A stretch of 64,000 bases of DNA, taken from contig OZ252242.1 in assembly GCA_965249595.1 (NCBI GenBank), positions 1,550,001 through 1,614,000 on the forward strand. The letters are read 5' to 3'. The notes under the pieces are model-generated. The model was not told where the DNA came from. It worked only from the letters and a program-made list of their open reading frames with translations, and did no database searches. The stretch is from VXNJ01 sp965249595 (lineage in GTDB: Bacteria; Chloroflexota; UBA11872; VXNJ01). Position 1 is the stretch's first letter; every line of letters starts with the position of its first letter. Both the position numbers and the translations under genes were made by a program. Below are positions 39,002 through 48,134 of the stretch, piece after piece.

Positions 39002-39026
39002 CGTCGTATTCGGACCGAATACGACG
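39002..39026 (+). promoter_or_regulatory. Perfect 25-bp dyad, probable operator of the catabolic operon
   Basis: Arms CGTCGTATTCGG (39002-39013) and CCGAATACGACG (39015-39026), perfectly complementary over 12 bp about a single central A. The dyad lies 40 bp before the ATG of the aminotransferase gene. The one-base spacing makes a transcript hairpin unlikely to be the main function and suits a dimeric repressor (GntR/LacI/TetR-like). No regulator gene is seen beside it. Confidence 0.6.
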
Positions 39027-39066
39027 AGCAACTGACGAACCTGCAGCAAAGTAGTCAGAAACCATC

Positions 39067-40197
39067 ATGATCGAGCAGCGCAATCGCCACTTTGACGGTC
39101 TGTTCGCAAAGGCTGGATTGCGGTGGCTTGGGCAAAACACAAACCACGCAACCCCGCATCCGGCAGTCCGCGCGGCGATGATCGATTGCATTGATTCCGG
39201 TGAATTCAATCTGTATGCCCCGCCGCTCGGCTTTGAGGCGCTGCGCCAGGCAATCCTGGGCGATCTCAGTCTGGACGCGGCCTTTTCGGTTCTGGTCACC
39301 GATGGCGCGATTGAGGGCCTCTATCACGCCTGCCGAACCCTCATCGGGCCGGGCGAAGAGTTGCTTGTAACCGATCCAGGCTGGCTGTGGCCGCGGCGGT
39401 TCGCGGCGGACAATGGCGCCCGGATCGTGGCGATTCCGATCTACGACAAGGCCGCCGGCTATCGCCTTCGCCCTAAGCAACTCCGCGCGGCGATCACGCC
39501 GCAGACTCGACTGATCTATCTCGTCGACCCCAGCAATCCCATGGGCTCGGTTCAAACTGCGAGCGAAATTGCCGAGATTGCGGCACTGGCGCGAGAGTTC
39601 GAAATCACGTTGATTCACGACTGCACGTACAGGCATTTCGCCAGGGAACATACGCTGGCCGCCCTCTTTTATCCCGAAGGCACGATTACCACTTACAGTT
39701 TTTCAAAATGGCTTGGCATCGCCGGGCTCAGGCTCGGTGCCCTGGTGGGCTCGCCAGAGATGATCGAGCGGCTCGCCGAAGCGCCGCCAAACAATCTGGG
39801 CGCCTCGATCTTGGCCCAGCGGGCGGCCCTGGCCGGGCTCGAACACAAGGCGGAATGGTTCCCGGCAGTTAAAGAATTGCAGCTTGCCAACCAGGCGTCG
39901 ATAAAGGCGGCCGTCGATGCGATTCCCGGCCTCGACATCGCCGTATATCCATCGAATGGCAATTTCATGGCCATCGACGTCAGCGGCACGTCGGTCATAC
40001 CCGAACGCCTCTGCGAGCACTATCTGCAGCGAAACATCCTCATTCGCCAGGGGAGCTACCATACGACGCGGTTTGGCGGTCGATTCATAAAGGTCAGCAC
40101 AACGGTTCCCGCCGGCTGGGTGGCAGAATTTTGCAACCAGCTTGGCGAGGCGATAGAACATTGCCGCAGCCAAGCGGCTGCGGGAAATCTGTTCTAA
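39067..40197 (+). CDS. PLP-dependent aminotransferase, class I/II
   Basis: 376 residues, fold-type I aminotransferase. Visible: GAIEGLYHACRTL (PLP phosphate region), DPSNPMGSVQ (Asn binding PLP O3' region), IHDCTYRHFA (Asp/Tyr), and TTYSFSKWLGIAGLRLG with the Schiff-base Lys in SFSK. The C-terminal RFIKVST carries the carboxylate-binding Arg. It opens a plus-strand gene set of five with short gaps (38, 10, -4, about 130-300 bp). The amino donor or acceptor is not evident; it may handle an amine released from the carbamoyl compound cut by the M20 enzyme. Confidence 0.85.
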   Translation: MIEQRNRHFDGLFAKAGLRWLGQNTNHATPHPAVRAAMIDCIDSGEFNLYAPPLGFEALRQAILGDLSLDAAFSVLVTDGAIEGLYHACRTLIGPGEELLVTDPGWLWPRRFAADNGARIVAIPIYDKAAGYRLRPKQLRAAITPQTRLIYLVDPSNPMGSVQTASEIAEIAALAREFEITLIHDCTYRHFAREHTLAALFYPEGTITTYSFSKWLGIAGLRLGALVGSPEMIERLAEAPPNNLGASILAQRAALAGLEHKAEWFPAVKELQLANQASIKAAVDAIPGLDIAVYPSNGNFMAIDVSGTSVIPERLCEHYLQRNILIRQGSYHTTRFGGRFIKVSTTVPAGWVAEFCNQLGEAIEHCRSQAAAGNLF

Positions 40198-40235
40198 CGG
40201 CAATCAACCGAGCAAACCGAACCGAAAAGGGGTAA

Positions 40236-41021
40236 GTGTTGGATCTTCATTTGTCGGGAAAATGGGCCCTGATTACGGGAGCATCCCAGGGCATTGGCGA
40301 AGGACTTGCCGGGGCATTTGCCGAGGAGGGCGTCAACCTCCATCTCACGGCGCGCAACGAAGAGCGTCTTAAAGATGTGCAAAGGAGGCTCATTGACACT
40401 CACGGGATCGCGGTGGAGGTTCACCCGGGTGACCTAACCGAAGCCGGTGTAGTCAGCAGGCTGGTAACGGCCGTTGGCGACATAGACATATTGGTCAACA
40501 ACGCCGGCAGTATTCCCGGCGGCAACCTGGGATCCGTCGACGAGGAGGCATGGCGCGCAGGATGGGATCTCAAGGTTTTCGGTTACATCAACCTCGCCCG
40601 CGAAATCTACCCGCTGATGCGTAAGCGGGGCGCCGGTGTGATCATCAACAACATCGGCAACGCGGGCCAGATTTACGACCCCGACTACGTCGCCGGCACA
40701 TCCGGCAACGCGAGCTTGATGGCGTTCACGCGCGCGATTGGTGGCCGCAGCCTCGGTGATGGGATTCGGGTAGTGGGCGTCAATCCGGGACCGGTGGACA
40801 CCGCGCGAATTTTCAAGCTGTTAAGGCGCCGCGCGCTAGATCTTTTCGGTGACGAGGAGCGATATGTCGAGTTGCTGCAGCGGTATCCGCTCAAGCGACC
40901 GGCAACCGTTCGCGAGGTCACCGATTTGATGGTCTTTCTAGCCTCGGACCGCTCCGGCTATACGACCGGTACGATAGTGACGATTGACGGCGGAATCAGC
41001 TCACGCGGTTCGATCATCTAG
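40236..41021 (+). CDS. SDR family oxidoreductase
   Basis: 261 residues, GTG start with AAAAGGGG just upstream. Cofactor motif TGASQGIG, NNAGSIPGG, NNIGNAGQIYDPDYVAGTSGN: the expected catalytic YxxxK is not in place (DYVAGTSGNASL has no Lys four residues after Tyr), so catalysis may be atypical. C-terminal GYTTGTIVTIDGGISSRG is normal. Similar active-site-variant SDRs occur in aromatic and heterocycle degradation operons. It lies 38 bp after the aminotransferase and 10 bp before the hydrolase. Confidence 0.82.
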   Translation: MLDLHLSGKWALITGASQGIGEGLAGAFAEEGVNLHLTARNEERLKDVQRRLIDTHGIAVEVHPGDLTEAGVVSRLVTAVGDIDILVNNAGSIPGGNLGSVDEEAWRAGWDLKVFGYINLAREIYPLMRKRGAGVIINNIGNAGQIYDPDYVAGTSGNASLMAFTRAIGGRSLGDGIRVVGVNPGPVDTARIFKLLRRRALDLFGDEERYVELLQRYPLKRPATVREVTDLMVFLASDRSGYTTGTIVTIDGGISSRGSII

Positions 41022-41031
41022 GAGTCAAGGA

Positions 41032-41910
41032 ATGCCCTTTGCAATAACTGATGACGGCATCCGGCTCTATTACGAATCGGAAGGCGAAGGCGCGCCACTG
41101 GTCTTCGTTCACGAATTCGCCGGCAACCATTGGAGCTGGGAACCGCAAATCTCCGCCTTTGCCCGCCGTTATCGATGTATTACGTTTTCAGCACGTGGTT
41201 ACCCGCCCTCGGACGTTCCCGATGATGTGGCGGCTTATTCGCAGTCCCGCGCAGCCGACGATATTTTCGCGGTCATGAAGGCCGCTGGAGTCGACTCGGC
41301 CCATTTGATTGGCCATTCGATGGGCGGCTTTGCCGTGTTGCACGCGGCTATCCGCGGCCCTGAGAAAGTGCGCTCGCTGGTCGTGGCGGGAACCGGCTAC
41401 GGCGCTGAAAAAGAATATGAAGAATACTTCCGCGGAATCTCAGAATTGGTCGCTGACGGGTTCGAAAGCAGCGCCGTCGATTTCGCCCCCATCTACGCCG
41501 AGGGCGCTTCGCGGGTGCAATTTCAGGAAAAGGACCCTAGGGGATGGCGGGTTTTCGCCGATCGGCTGGCCAAACACTCCGGGATAGGAGCGGCCAACAC
41601 GATGCGCGGTGTTCAGGCCCAGCGACCTTCGCTCTACGATCTGGAGGATGAGATCCGCGCGATCTCGGCGCCCACGCTCGTTGTCAGCGGCGACGAAGAC
41701 GACCACTGTTTGCAGCCGGACATTTTCCTGAAACGCACGATTCCCGCTTGCGGGCTGGCGGTGCTGCCCAAATGTGGTCACACCATCAATCTTGAGGAGC
41801 CAGACCTCTTTAACAAGCTGCTGACAGACTTTTTGGCGTCGGTGGAATTGGGCCGCTGGGGTAATCGCGACCCGCGTGCTGACCCCAATCAGATCATGAG
41901 AACGTCATGA
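41032..41910 (+). CDS. Alpha/beta hydrolase in catabolic operon
   Basis: 292 residues from ATG 41032; GGAG lies seven bases upstream, so the longer frame from 40984 is not used. HEFAGNHWSWEPQ (oxyanion region), LIGHSMGGFAVLHAA (GHSMGG nucleophile Ser), VVSGDEDDHCLQPD (Asp), CGHTINLEEP (His). It resembles RutD/3-oxoadipate enol-lactonase type hydrolases. The ATGA overlap with the M20 amidohydrolase suggests the two are coupled in translation and pathway. Confidence 0.85.
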   Translation: MPFAITDDGIRLYYESEGEGAPLVFVHEFAGNHWSWEPQISAFARRYRCITFSARGYPPSDVPDDVAAYSQSRAADDIFAVMKAAGVDSAHLIGHSMGGFAVLHAAIRGPEKVRSLVVAGTGYGAEKEYEEYFRGISELVADGFESSAVDFAPIYAEGASRVQFQEKDPRGWRVFADRLAKHSGIGAANTMRGVQAQRPSLYDLEDEIRAISAPTLVVSGDEDDHCLQPDIFLKRTIPACGLAVLPKCGHTINLEEPDLFNKLLTDFLASVELGRWGNRDPRADPNQIMRTS

Positions 41911-43172
41911 TCGAGGCGGATTCGCCGAGCGCGGATCTGCCCTCCCACCGCGTCGACCCGGAGCGACTTTGGGACCGCCACATGAAGCTGGCCGAGTTTG
42001 GCGCAACGCCGGCGGGAGGCGTAAATCGCCAGGCCTTGTCGCAAGCGGAGATCGCGGCTCGCGCAGTTTTAGTCGCCTGGGCCCACGAAGCGGGGCTGCA
42101 GGCCCGCCATGATTCGGTCGCAAACCTGTTCTTTCGCCTGGAGGGCCGGGAACCGGATGCCGACCCGGTGCTATCCGGCTCGCACATCGATTCGCAACCG
42201 AGCGGCGGCAAGTTCGACGGCTCATTCGGTGTTCTTGCGGCGCTTGAGGCAGTCACGGCAATGGCTAAAAGCAATATGCGCCCGCATCGACCGATCGAAG
42301 TTGTGGCTTGGACGAACGAGGAGGGATCGAGGTTCTCGCCCGGCATGATGGGCTCGGAAGCATTTGTTGGTCTGCGCCCCCTGGACGACATCCTCGCCGT
42401 AACTGATGCCGAAGGCGTTGTCGTTAGGGATGCTGTCGCGCGGGTCCTCGCCGCCGATTCCGGCGTCGCGACTGGGCCACTCGGATTTCCGATTCACGCC
42501 TTTGTTGAGGCGCATATCGAACAGGGGACAGCCCTGGAAGGCGATGGGCCGTCGATCGGCGTCGTGAGTGGCATGCAGGGCAGTCGACGGTTTCGGGTAA
42601 CCGTCACCGGCGAGGCTTCTCATGCCGGCACGACACCACGCACGGAGCGCAAGGACGCAGTTCTTGCCGCCGCGCGCATGCTCAACGCGCTGGCCACTTT
42701 GATGGCCAAACCGAAAGAATTAATGTTTACCGTCGGTATGTTCCAGGTTCGCCCCAACGCTCCGTCAGTGGTGCCGAAGCAGGCTTATTTCTCGATCGAC
42801 CTTCGGCATCAAGACAACACGGTCCTCAGCGGCCTCGGTGACGCCATTGCCGATTGTTGCGTAGGAGAGAGAGGGCCCTGTACCGTTGTTGTGCGAGAAA
42901 TCGCCAACTCGCCTTCACTCGACTTTCCGACGACAGTTCGACGGCGGATAGGTGATGCGGCGGACCGTCTGGGAATTGGGTGGCGTGAAATCTATTCCTT
43001 CGCTGGGCACGACGCGCGTCAACTTCACTATCACTGCGACAGCGGCATGATATTCGTGCCATGTCGTGACGGAATCAGCCACAACGAAGCCGAATGGGCC
43101 GAACCCGATCATCTTGCCGCCGGGGCACGGGTCCTCGCAGACGCGTTGTGGGATTTGGCAAATGAATCGTAA
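41907..43172 (+). CDS. M20-family Zn-dependent amidohydrolase (N-carbamoyl amino acid hydrolase/allantoate amidohydrolase type)
   Basis: 421 residues. Metal-site motifs: GSHIDSQPSGGKFDGSFGVLAALE (His, Asp), WTNEEGSRFSPGMMGS (Glu pair, family signature), FVEAHIEQGTALE (His), and the C-terminal HNEAEWAEPDHL (His). The dimerisation domain lies in the middle (GEASHAGTTPRTERKDA). The set is that of the hydantoinase/allantoicase branch (AllC, HyuC, beta-ureidopropionase), which removes a carbamoyl group from ureides. It is followed 130-300 bp later by an NCS2 permease, consistent with use of a purine- or pyrimidine-derived ureide. Confidence 0.9.
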   Translation: MIEADSPSADLPSHRVDPERLWDRHMKLAEFGATPAGGVNRQALSQAEIAARAVLVAWAHEAGLQARHDSVANLFFRLEGREPDADPVLSGSHIDSQPSGGKFDGSFGVLAALEAVTAMAKSNMRPHRPIEVVAWTNEEGSRFSPGMMGSEAFVGLRPLDDILAVTDAEGVVVRDAVARVLAADSGVATGPLGFPIHAFVEAHIEQGTALEGDGPSIGVVSGMQGSRRFRVTVTGEASHAGTTPRTERKDAVLAAARMLNALATLMAKPKELMFTVGMFQVRPNAPSVVPKQAYFSIDLRHQDNTVLSGLGDAIADCCVGERGPCTVVVREIANSPSLDFPTTVRRRIGDAADRLGIGWREIYSFAGHDARQLHYHCDSGMIFVPCRDGISHNEAEWAEPDHLAAGARVLADALWDLANES

Positions 43173-43472
43173 AAGCCGCGGCGTCCCCCGGCGGGAACGG
43201 TGGCGATCGCCGGCCCCGGGATTGCGGCGGTCCATCTACAGCCCGTCAGTAGTGCGCTAATGGGACGCAGTCCATGCGTGTAAGCAGGCGAGATATACGG
43301 GCCAATGGTTGGGCCATCGTCGAATTCAACAAGCCGAGCTGGCAACGAAACGTGGACCGGCAGGGTATTGGCGGCCGACCCGGCAAGTTGTTTTGATTGC
43401 AAAGGTGATTGGAATGATGGGAGAGATTCCTTTTCGAGGGACGCGATCCCTGCGACCGGTCGGATTCAAAGC

Positions 43473-44993
43473 GTGACCCCGAAAGATCGCCCAGTCGACC
43501 CGATCTACGAGCCACACGAATCGCCGCCGCTTCCATTTGCTCTGGGAATCGCCTTCCAGAACGCCCTGTTGGGAATTCCGAGCCGCGCTCTATTTCCGCT
43601 GATCATCGCTCAAGCCGCCGGAATGGACGCGGCCTATACAGCGTGGTTGATATTTGGCGCCTTCATCTTCGGGGCCGTTACAACCGCCCTGAAGGCATTG
43701 CGAATCGGGCCTGTCGGCACCGGGACCATATTGATATCCGCGCCTTCTGTTGTCGCCCTGCCTTTTTGCATATTGGCATTGCAGAACGGCGGGCCGCTAA
43801 CCCTCGGCGCGCTGGTGTTTGCCTCCGGCATAGCGCAGATTCTGATCTCGCGGCGCTTCGCAGTGCTCCGGCAAGTAATCACACCGAGCTTCAGCGGGAT
43901 CGTATCGATGCTAATCGCGATTACCATCGTCGCCATTGCGGGGCGTAATTTGAGCGAAATGCCGGCCGGAACCAGTCCCGGCGTGGCCATGGCGTGTTCT
44001 ACTGTGGCGCTCGCGATCATCCTGGCGGTTTATCTGCACGGTAACACCACATGGCGGGCATGGGCACCGGTATTCGGCATCGCCGCCGGTGGCGTCGTCG
44101 GCGGGTTTTTCGGCATCTATGACTTCGGAGCGGTGGCGCAAGCCCCGTGGTTCAGCCTTCCGGCCGGTGGCTGGCCAGGCCTGCAACTTGATTTCGGACT
44201 GCCATTTTGGACGTTGCTGCCGGCTTTTTTGTTCGTCGGCGCGATTGGAATGTTCCAGACCAGTTCGGTGGCGTTATCGGCCCAGCGCGCCTCTAGCCGC
44301 GACCGTCGAGCGATTGACTACCGGCGGATACAGTCATCAATACTTGGAATCGGCATCGGTAACATATTGGCCGGGATCGCCAGTGTAAATTTCCTGACCA
44401 TCGGGGCGCTGGGCACCAGGTTGATACTGCAGACGAGTTGCGCGTCCCGCAACGTCGCCTTTTTCCTTGCGGCGATGTTTGGCCTCATAGCCTTTTTCCC
44501 GAAGCTATGGAGCCTGGTCACTGCGATGCCAGGGCCGGTGATTGCCGCCTATCTGCTGGCCTCAGCGGCTCTCCTGCTGGCCGATGGCGCCAAGTCGGCG
44601 TTTCCCGATGGTGTCGACTTTCGAAAAAGCGTGATTGCGGGGTCTTCGTTGGCCATCGGGTTAATGTTGCATTTCAGGGCGTTCGTATTGCCGATCCCTG
44701 GACCCTGGGGACCCATCCTCCAGCAGGGCATGATCTCCGGCGGTATCCTGATGGCCGCCCTCACGTTTCTGGCCGAAGCCCCCACCCGCCAGCGCCGGCT
44801 CAAAACCGAGTTGAGCATTTCATCTCTACCGGCCATCGTTGAATTTCTTGACCGTTTGTCGTCATCGCAGGGGTGGGGCGACGAAATGACTATGCGATTG
44901 CGGGCGGTCGCCGAAGAGACTATCTACGTTTTGTCGAGTCAATTTGAGCCGGGAGGTGACCCTGTGGATGTCGCTGCAGTCGGTGCAGTCTAA
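43473..44993 (+). CDS. NCS2-family nucleobase permease with start of a C-terminal RsbW-like domain
   Basis: About 507 residues from GTG 43473 (the frame is open from ATG 43305). Twelve or more hydrophobic helices with NCS2/xanthine-uracil permease character: PLPFALGIAFQNALLGIPSRALFPLI, IGPVGTGTILISAPSVVALPF, GGWPGLQLDFGLPFW, FQTSSVALSAQRASSRDRRAI. After the last helix, residues about 445-505 (ISSLPAIVEFLDRLSSS, RLRAVAEETIYVLSSQ) look like the first half of an anti-sigma-factor-type ATPase domain, but the Asn of its N-box is missing. A TAA at 44991 ends the frame; the domain seems to go on in the same frame after it (next entry). Last gene of the 39-45 kb operon; probably imports the ureide or nucleobase. 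Confidence 0.8.
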   Translation: MTPKDRPVDPIYEPHESPPLPFALGIAFQNALLGIPSRALFPLIIAQAAGMDAAYTAWLIFGAFIFGAVTTALKALRIGPVGTGTILISAPSVVALPFCILALQNGGPLTLGALVFASGIAQILISRRFAVLRQVITPSFSGIVSMLIAITIVAIAGRNLSEMPAGTSPGVAMACSTVALAIILAVYLHGNTTWRAWAPVFGIAAGGVVGGFFGIYDFGAVAQAPWFSLPAGGWPGLQLDFGLPFWTLLPAFLFVGAIGMFQTSSVALSAQRASSRDRRAIDYRRIQSSILGIGIGNILAGIASVNFLTIGALGTRLILQTSCASRNVAFFLAAMFGLIAFFPKLWSLVTAMPGPVIAAYLLASAALLLADGAKSAFPDGVDFRKSVIAGSSLAIGLMLHFRAFVLPIPGPWGPILQQGMISGGILMAALTFLAEAPTRQRRLKTELSISSLPAIVEFLDRLSSSQGWGDEMTMRLRAVAEETIYVLSSQFEPGGDPVDVAAVGAV

Positions 44994-45257
44994 GGGAACG
45001 GCCGGCCATTGCTCCTTCGCGCCAAGAGCGATGGCGCCGCCGCCGAACTGGAATTTATCAGCACTCCAACGGAAACTGAAAACGTCGAGGATTTAATTTC
45101 GCTTCTTACCAACCCGAGCGCAACTTTGTCAGAGCCGTCAATCGAGCGTGATGTGTCACTTCGATTGCTAAGACATTACGCATCATCCGTGACTCATAAG
45201 CAATTTCATGAGACGGAGGTCATAACCGTGCGTGTCGAACGGGAGGCGACCGATTGA
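44994..45257 (+). pseudogene. Continuation of the RsbW-like tail beyond an in-frame TAA
   Basis: Directly after the TAA at 44991-44993 the same reading frame continues to a TGA at 45255-45257: GNGRPLLLRAKSDGAAAELEF, ENVEDLISLL, ERDVSLRLLRHYASSVTHKQFHETEVITVRVE. These 87 codons read as the second half of the domain begun before the stop. Explanations: a nonsense mutation in a single gene, stop readthrough, or restart as an 82-residue protein at TTG 45009 (GGGAACGG lies about 7 bases upstream). What is seen is frame continuity; the domain name is inference from the alternating helix and strand pattern. Confidence 0.5.
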
Positions 45258-45635
45258 CAATCTTGCGAACGGAAGTGGAACGGTTATTCTGGGACCGCCC
45301 CCATTGACGCCAATGAATATCGACAGATTTCGGCCGGCCGATTGACCAAGAGCCCAAACGCGACAATTTCCCGCATTCAATAGCCCGTATTGCCCACGTC
45401 ACCCGGCTCCGCATACTTGGCGTTGATTGAATTACCGGGTGTAAGTCAGCATGGATGTGCCCGAGTGTTTCGGGCTACCGAGATTTCGTTTCCAAGCGTT
45501 GAAATAGGCCAATGAGAGCGACTTGCACTCAACTTGCGCGAGCCAATTGAGAATGGAATTGAGCGGGGAACAAGTCGCGCGCGTTCCGCACTGGATCAAC
45601 CGGGCAACCGAGTATCTCAGTTGGCCAGATGGTTG
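45258..45635. other. Intergenic region between convergent genes
   Basis: 378 bp between the converging permease operon and the secreted-protein gene. A TTGACA hexamer at 45254-45259 has no -10 at the proper distance. No gene, hairpin terminator with T-run, or RNA was recognised. Confidence 0.3.
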
Positions 45636-47093
45636 CTACTGATAGATGATTACGTCCGGCGGATGCTCTAGCCCCTGAACTTGCTCTGGCGTCATCACCG
45701 GCGTGTCCTCATTGAAAAACAGTTTGAACGCCGGTCGTTCCGAAGGCTCCGTGAGTGCAAACCAGTTGTAATGGCGAACCTTGATCGCAATTCCGCCGAA
45801 CCCGTCCATGTCAATCGAAAAGTCAACGCCATCCACGCTCTCGATATCGGCGCGGTTTTCGATCATGTGATGCGCGAATTGGTGGACCATCAAGATCTTG
45901 GGTGGAATCTGCTCCTCCTGAACCAGCGCCGCGAGATATCGTTGGACCGCATTGAGGGGCCGGGCATCCAGCCCGCCGATCACCAATCCCGGTCGAATGT
46001 CGCGGGACTTGGTCGCAAATTCGGGGTCAATAGCCATATGGACGAACGGTTCGCGCAGGAATTGTTCCAGCAACTGCACCTCGTGCAACGGATCGCTCCA
46101 ACCGATCTGTGTATCCAGGAACAGCAGCATCCCTCGCTCACGCGCCACCTCCACGTACTGGGCAATATGTTCATCTGGCAACCGGAAGAGCCAGGCCCCG
46201 TCAGCAGTGGGGTAGGCTTGCGCCGTTCCGGTAATTAGGTGGAAGGCGGGTATGACCCCGCGCTCGCCGTTCAGCGCGTCGTACTGCGCCGCCCATCGGG
46301 CGATCTCGTCGGCCACCACATCAGGCGTTCCGTGACCGAGGACGCCCATTCCCGGGACATATGGATGGCCATAGAACGATACGACCTGGGCATCATCCAA
46401 TACGGAGAGTCGCGAGAGCGGGCGGGGGTAGTTCCAGGTCCGGTCGGCATCTGAAACGAATAGATACCGGCGATCCGGAACGAGATCGGTCATGCCCTTC
46501 AGTCGCGTTGGAACCGCGGCACCCCAGCCTTGCACCAGCGGTTTTCCACCCGGCACCAAAGTCCACACATTGAGCCCCGGCACAGTGCCGTCCGGCCCGC
46601 GCTCCCAATGCAGCCACCCCAGCGCTCCGCCAGCAAAGGCTTCTGCGAAAGGCATTTTCGGTCCGGTCCACCGCACCCAAGTTGATCCTTTCCTTAGGAA
46701 GTAATCGCAGTTAGGCATCGCCGCAAGACCGTCTATTGGCACCGAATCAGACCAACCCAGCGACGCGGCGGCGAAATCTACCGTTGATTCCTGGCCGCGA
46801 CAGACGTATGCGTGCTTGCGGCTAATTTGGACTTGCGTTTGTGAAGCAACGTAATGTCGAGAGATTGATCCACCCGGAATTCGCACGGTCACCCGTGTCG
46901 ACTGGTCACAGGAAATATTGATCGTCAGTGGAATACTCAGCGATCCGCTGACGCCGTCCGCAGCGTAGTCGGCTTGGACACTCGCCTCGCAACCCGCGGC
47001 CGCGGATACGGGGCCGGTTTCCGCAGCAGCGGCGAAGAGTGCGCAAAGGCAGACCAGCAATACGAGCGCTCTAGCTGGCGGAAATGATTTCAC
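45636..47093 (-). CDS. Secreted protein of unknown function with TIM-barrel-like core
   Basis: 485 residues, GTG start. Signal peptide at residues 1-31 (KSFPPARALVLLVCLCALFAAAAETG; cleavage after AAA or VSAAA). Residues about 35-120 look beta-rich; from about 230 the sequence alternates helices and strands as in a TIM barrel: VVSFYGHPYVPGMGVLG, VIPAFHLITGTAQAYP, GMLLFLDTQIGWSD, VHMAIDPEFAT, PKILMVHQFAHHMIENRADI, VDFSIDMDGFGG. The ending PEQVQGLEHPPDVIIYQ fits family-like use of a final strand. Similar actinobacterial-type exported proteins exist, but I know no function. Possibly a glycosidase-like enzyme that acts at the cell wall. Confidence 0.75.
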   Translation of the reverse strand: MKSFPPARALVLLVCLCALFAAAAETGPVSAAAGCEASVQADYAADGVSGSLSIPLTINISCDQSTRVTVRIPGGSISRHYVASQTQVQISRKHAYVCRGQESTVDFAAASLGWSDSVPIDGLAAMPNCDYFLRKGSTWVRWTGPKMPFAEAFAGGALGWLHWERGPDGTVPGLNVWTLVPGGKPLVQGWGAAVPTRLKGMTDLVPDRRYLFVSDADRTWNYPRPLSRLSVLDDAQVVSFYGHPYVPGMGVLGHGTPDVVADEIARWAAQYDALNGERGVIPAFHLITGTAQAYPTADGAWLFRLPDEHIAQYVEVARERGMLLFLDTQIGWSDPLHEVQLLEQFLREPFVHMAIDPEFATKSRDIRPGLVIGGLDARPLNAVQRYLAALVQEEQIPPKILMVHQFAHHMIENRADIESVDGVDFSIDMDGFGGIAIKVRHYNWFALTEPSERPAFKLFFNEDTPVMTPEQVQGLEHPPDVIIYQ

Positions 47094-47607
47094 TCGGGAC
47101 GGGCCACGGGCGAATGGGTTACGGTGTCGTCAATTCGAAAGGGTGATTTGGATCGGGCCGAATTACTGGTTGGGTTTGCTGCATAGCATATTTTGGGTTC
47201 AATCGGGCAATATTTTCGATTTTGTACCACCGGTTGTATATGCTCTGCGATAGTTTCCAACAATCCTTAGCAGTTCCTCGTGGATTCGGCGACCGGTGAT
47301 GACAGTGGCGATGAGGGCGAAGTAACCCCGACGACGCCGACGAGATATTGGGTCACGCAATAGAGGTACGCCAACCGCTCCGCGCTTACCGTGGCGCCAA
47401 TGTCATTGCGCAATGTCGCTCAGAATGGCCGGGGGCGTCCAATAATTGGTGGTGGGCTAGTTTCGACGCATCGCGACCGAGGTCTGAGTATTGGTTGTTC
47501 AACGACCGTCGGGGCGCCAGGCCGGTGTCACCCGGCGGCATCGGTGAAACGCCTCACCCACTCCGCTAATTGACGTCATTTTTCATTTGGGCCAGGAAGG
47601 CTGCTGG
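47094..47607. other. Long divergent intergenic region
   Basis: 514 bp between the divergent secreted-protein and DUF1801 genes, with an AT-rich stretch at about 47180-47270. A 73-codon plus-strand frame at 47348 lacks protein-like pattern. Presumably holds both promoters; none could be fixed with confidence. Confidence 0.3.
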
Positions 47608-48024
47608 ATGGCTGCCAACAAGACGCAAAAAACATCTGCAAGTGCGACAAGGTACCTCGAGTCGGTTGAAAACCCCAGGCGTCGCCGGGACGGATTTGCG
47701 ATTTTGCAAATGATGCGTGAGATCACGGGATTGGAACCGAATATGTGGGGCTCGAGCATCATCGGATTCGGAGAGTATCACTACAAATACGAGTCGGGCC
47801 GTGAAGGCGATTTTTTTCTGACCGGCTTTTCGCCGCGCAAGCAAAATATATCGCTCTACATAATGTCCGGATTCGAAGAGTACGAAGGCTTGATGTCCAA
47901 ACTCGGGAAGCACCGCACGGGCGCGGCCTGTCTTTACATAAATAAATTGGCGGATATAGACGTGGAAGTGCTGCGGGAATTGATCAAGGAGTCGTGCGAG
48001 TCGGCTAAAGCTGACCGGCAGTGA
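47608..48024 (+). CDS. DUF1801 family protein
   Basis: 138 residues from ATG 47608, with AGGAAGG about 8 bases upstream. Pattern of DUF1801 (YdhG-like): VENPRRRRDGFAILQMMREITGLEPNMWG, IIGFGEYHYKYESGREGDFFLTGFSPRKQNISLYIM, CLYINKLADIDVEVLRELI. Cytoplasmic, alpha+beta. The function of the family is not established. Confidence 0.87.
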   Translation: MAANKTQKTSASATRYLESVENPRRRRDGFAILQMMREITGLEPNMWGSSIIGFGEYHYKYESGREGDFFLTGFSPRKQNISLYIMSGFEEYEGLMSKLGKHRTGAACLYINKLADIDVEVLRELIKESCESAKADRQ

Positions 48025-48134
48025 TGGTGGATAAACCCCGGAACCCGGTTCAACGGTCCGCTCGCTTGGGCACGACTTCTACGGTTTGCGCTGACGTGTG
48101 GCGCCTGGCGCAAGGTTCGAAATAGACGGTGAAC

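Noticed and set aside
45254..45282. TTGACA at 45254 as part of a promoter
   Set aside because: No -10-like hexamer at 16-18 bp, and it overlaps the end of the permease tail frame with no plus-strand gene following.
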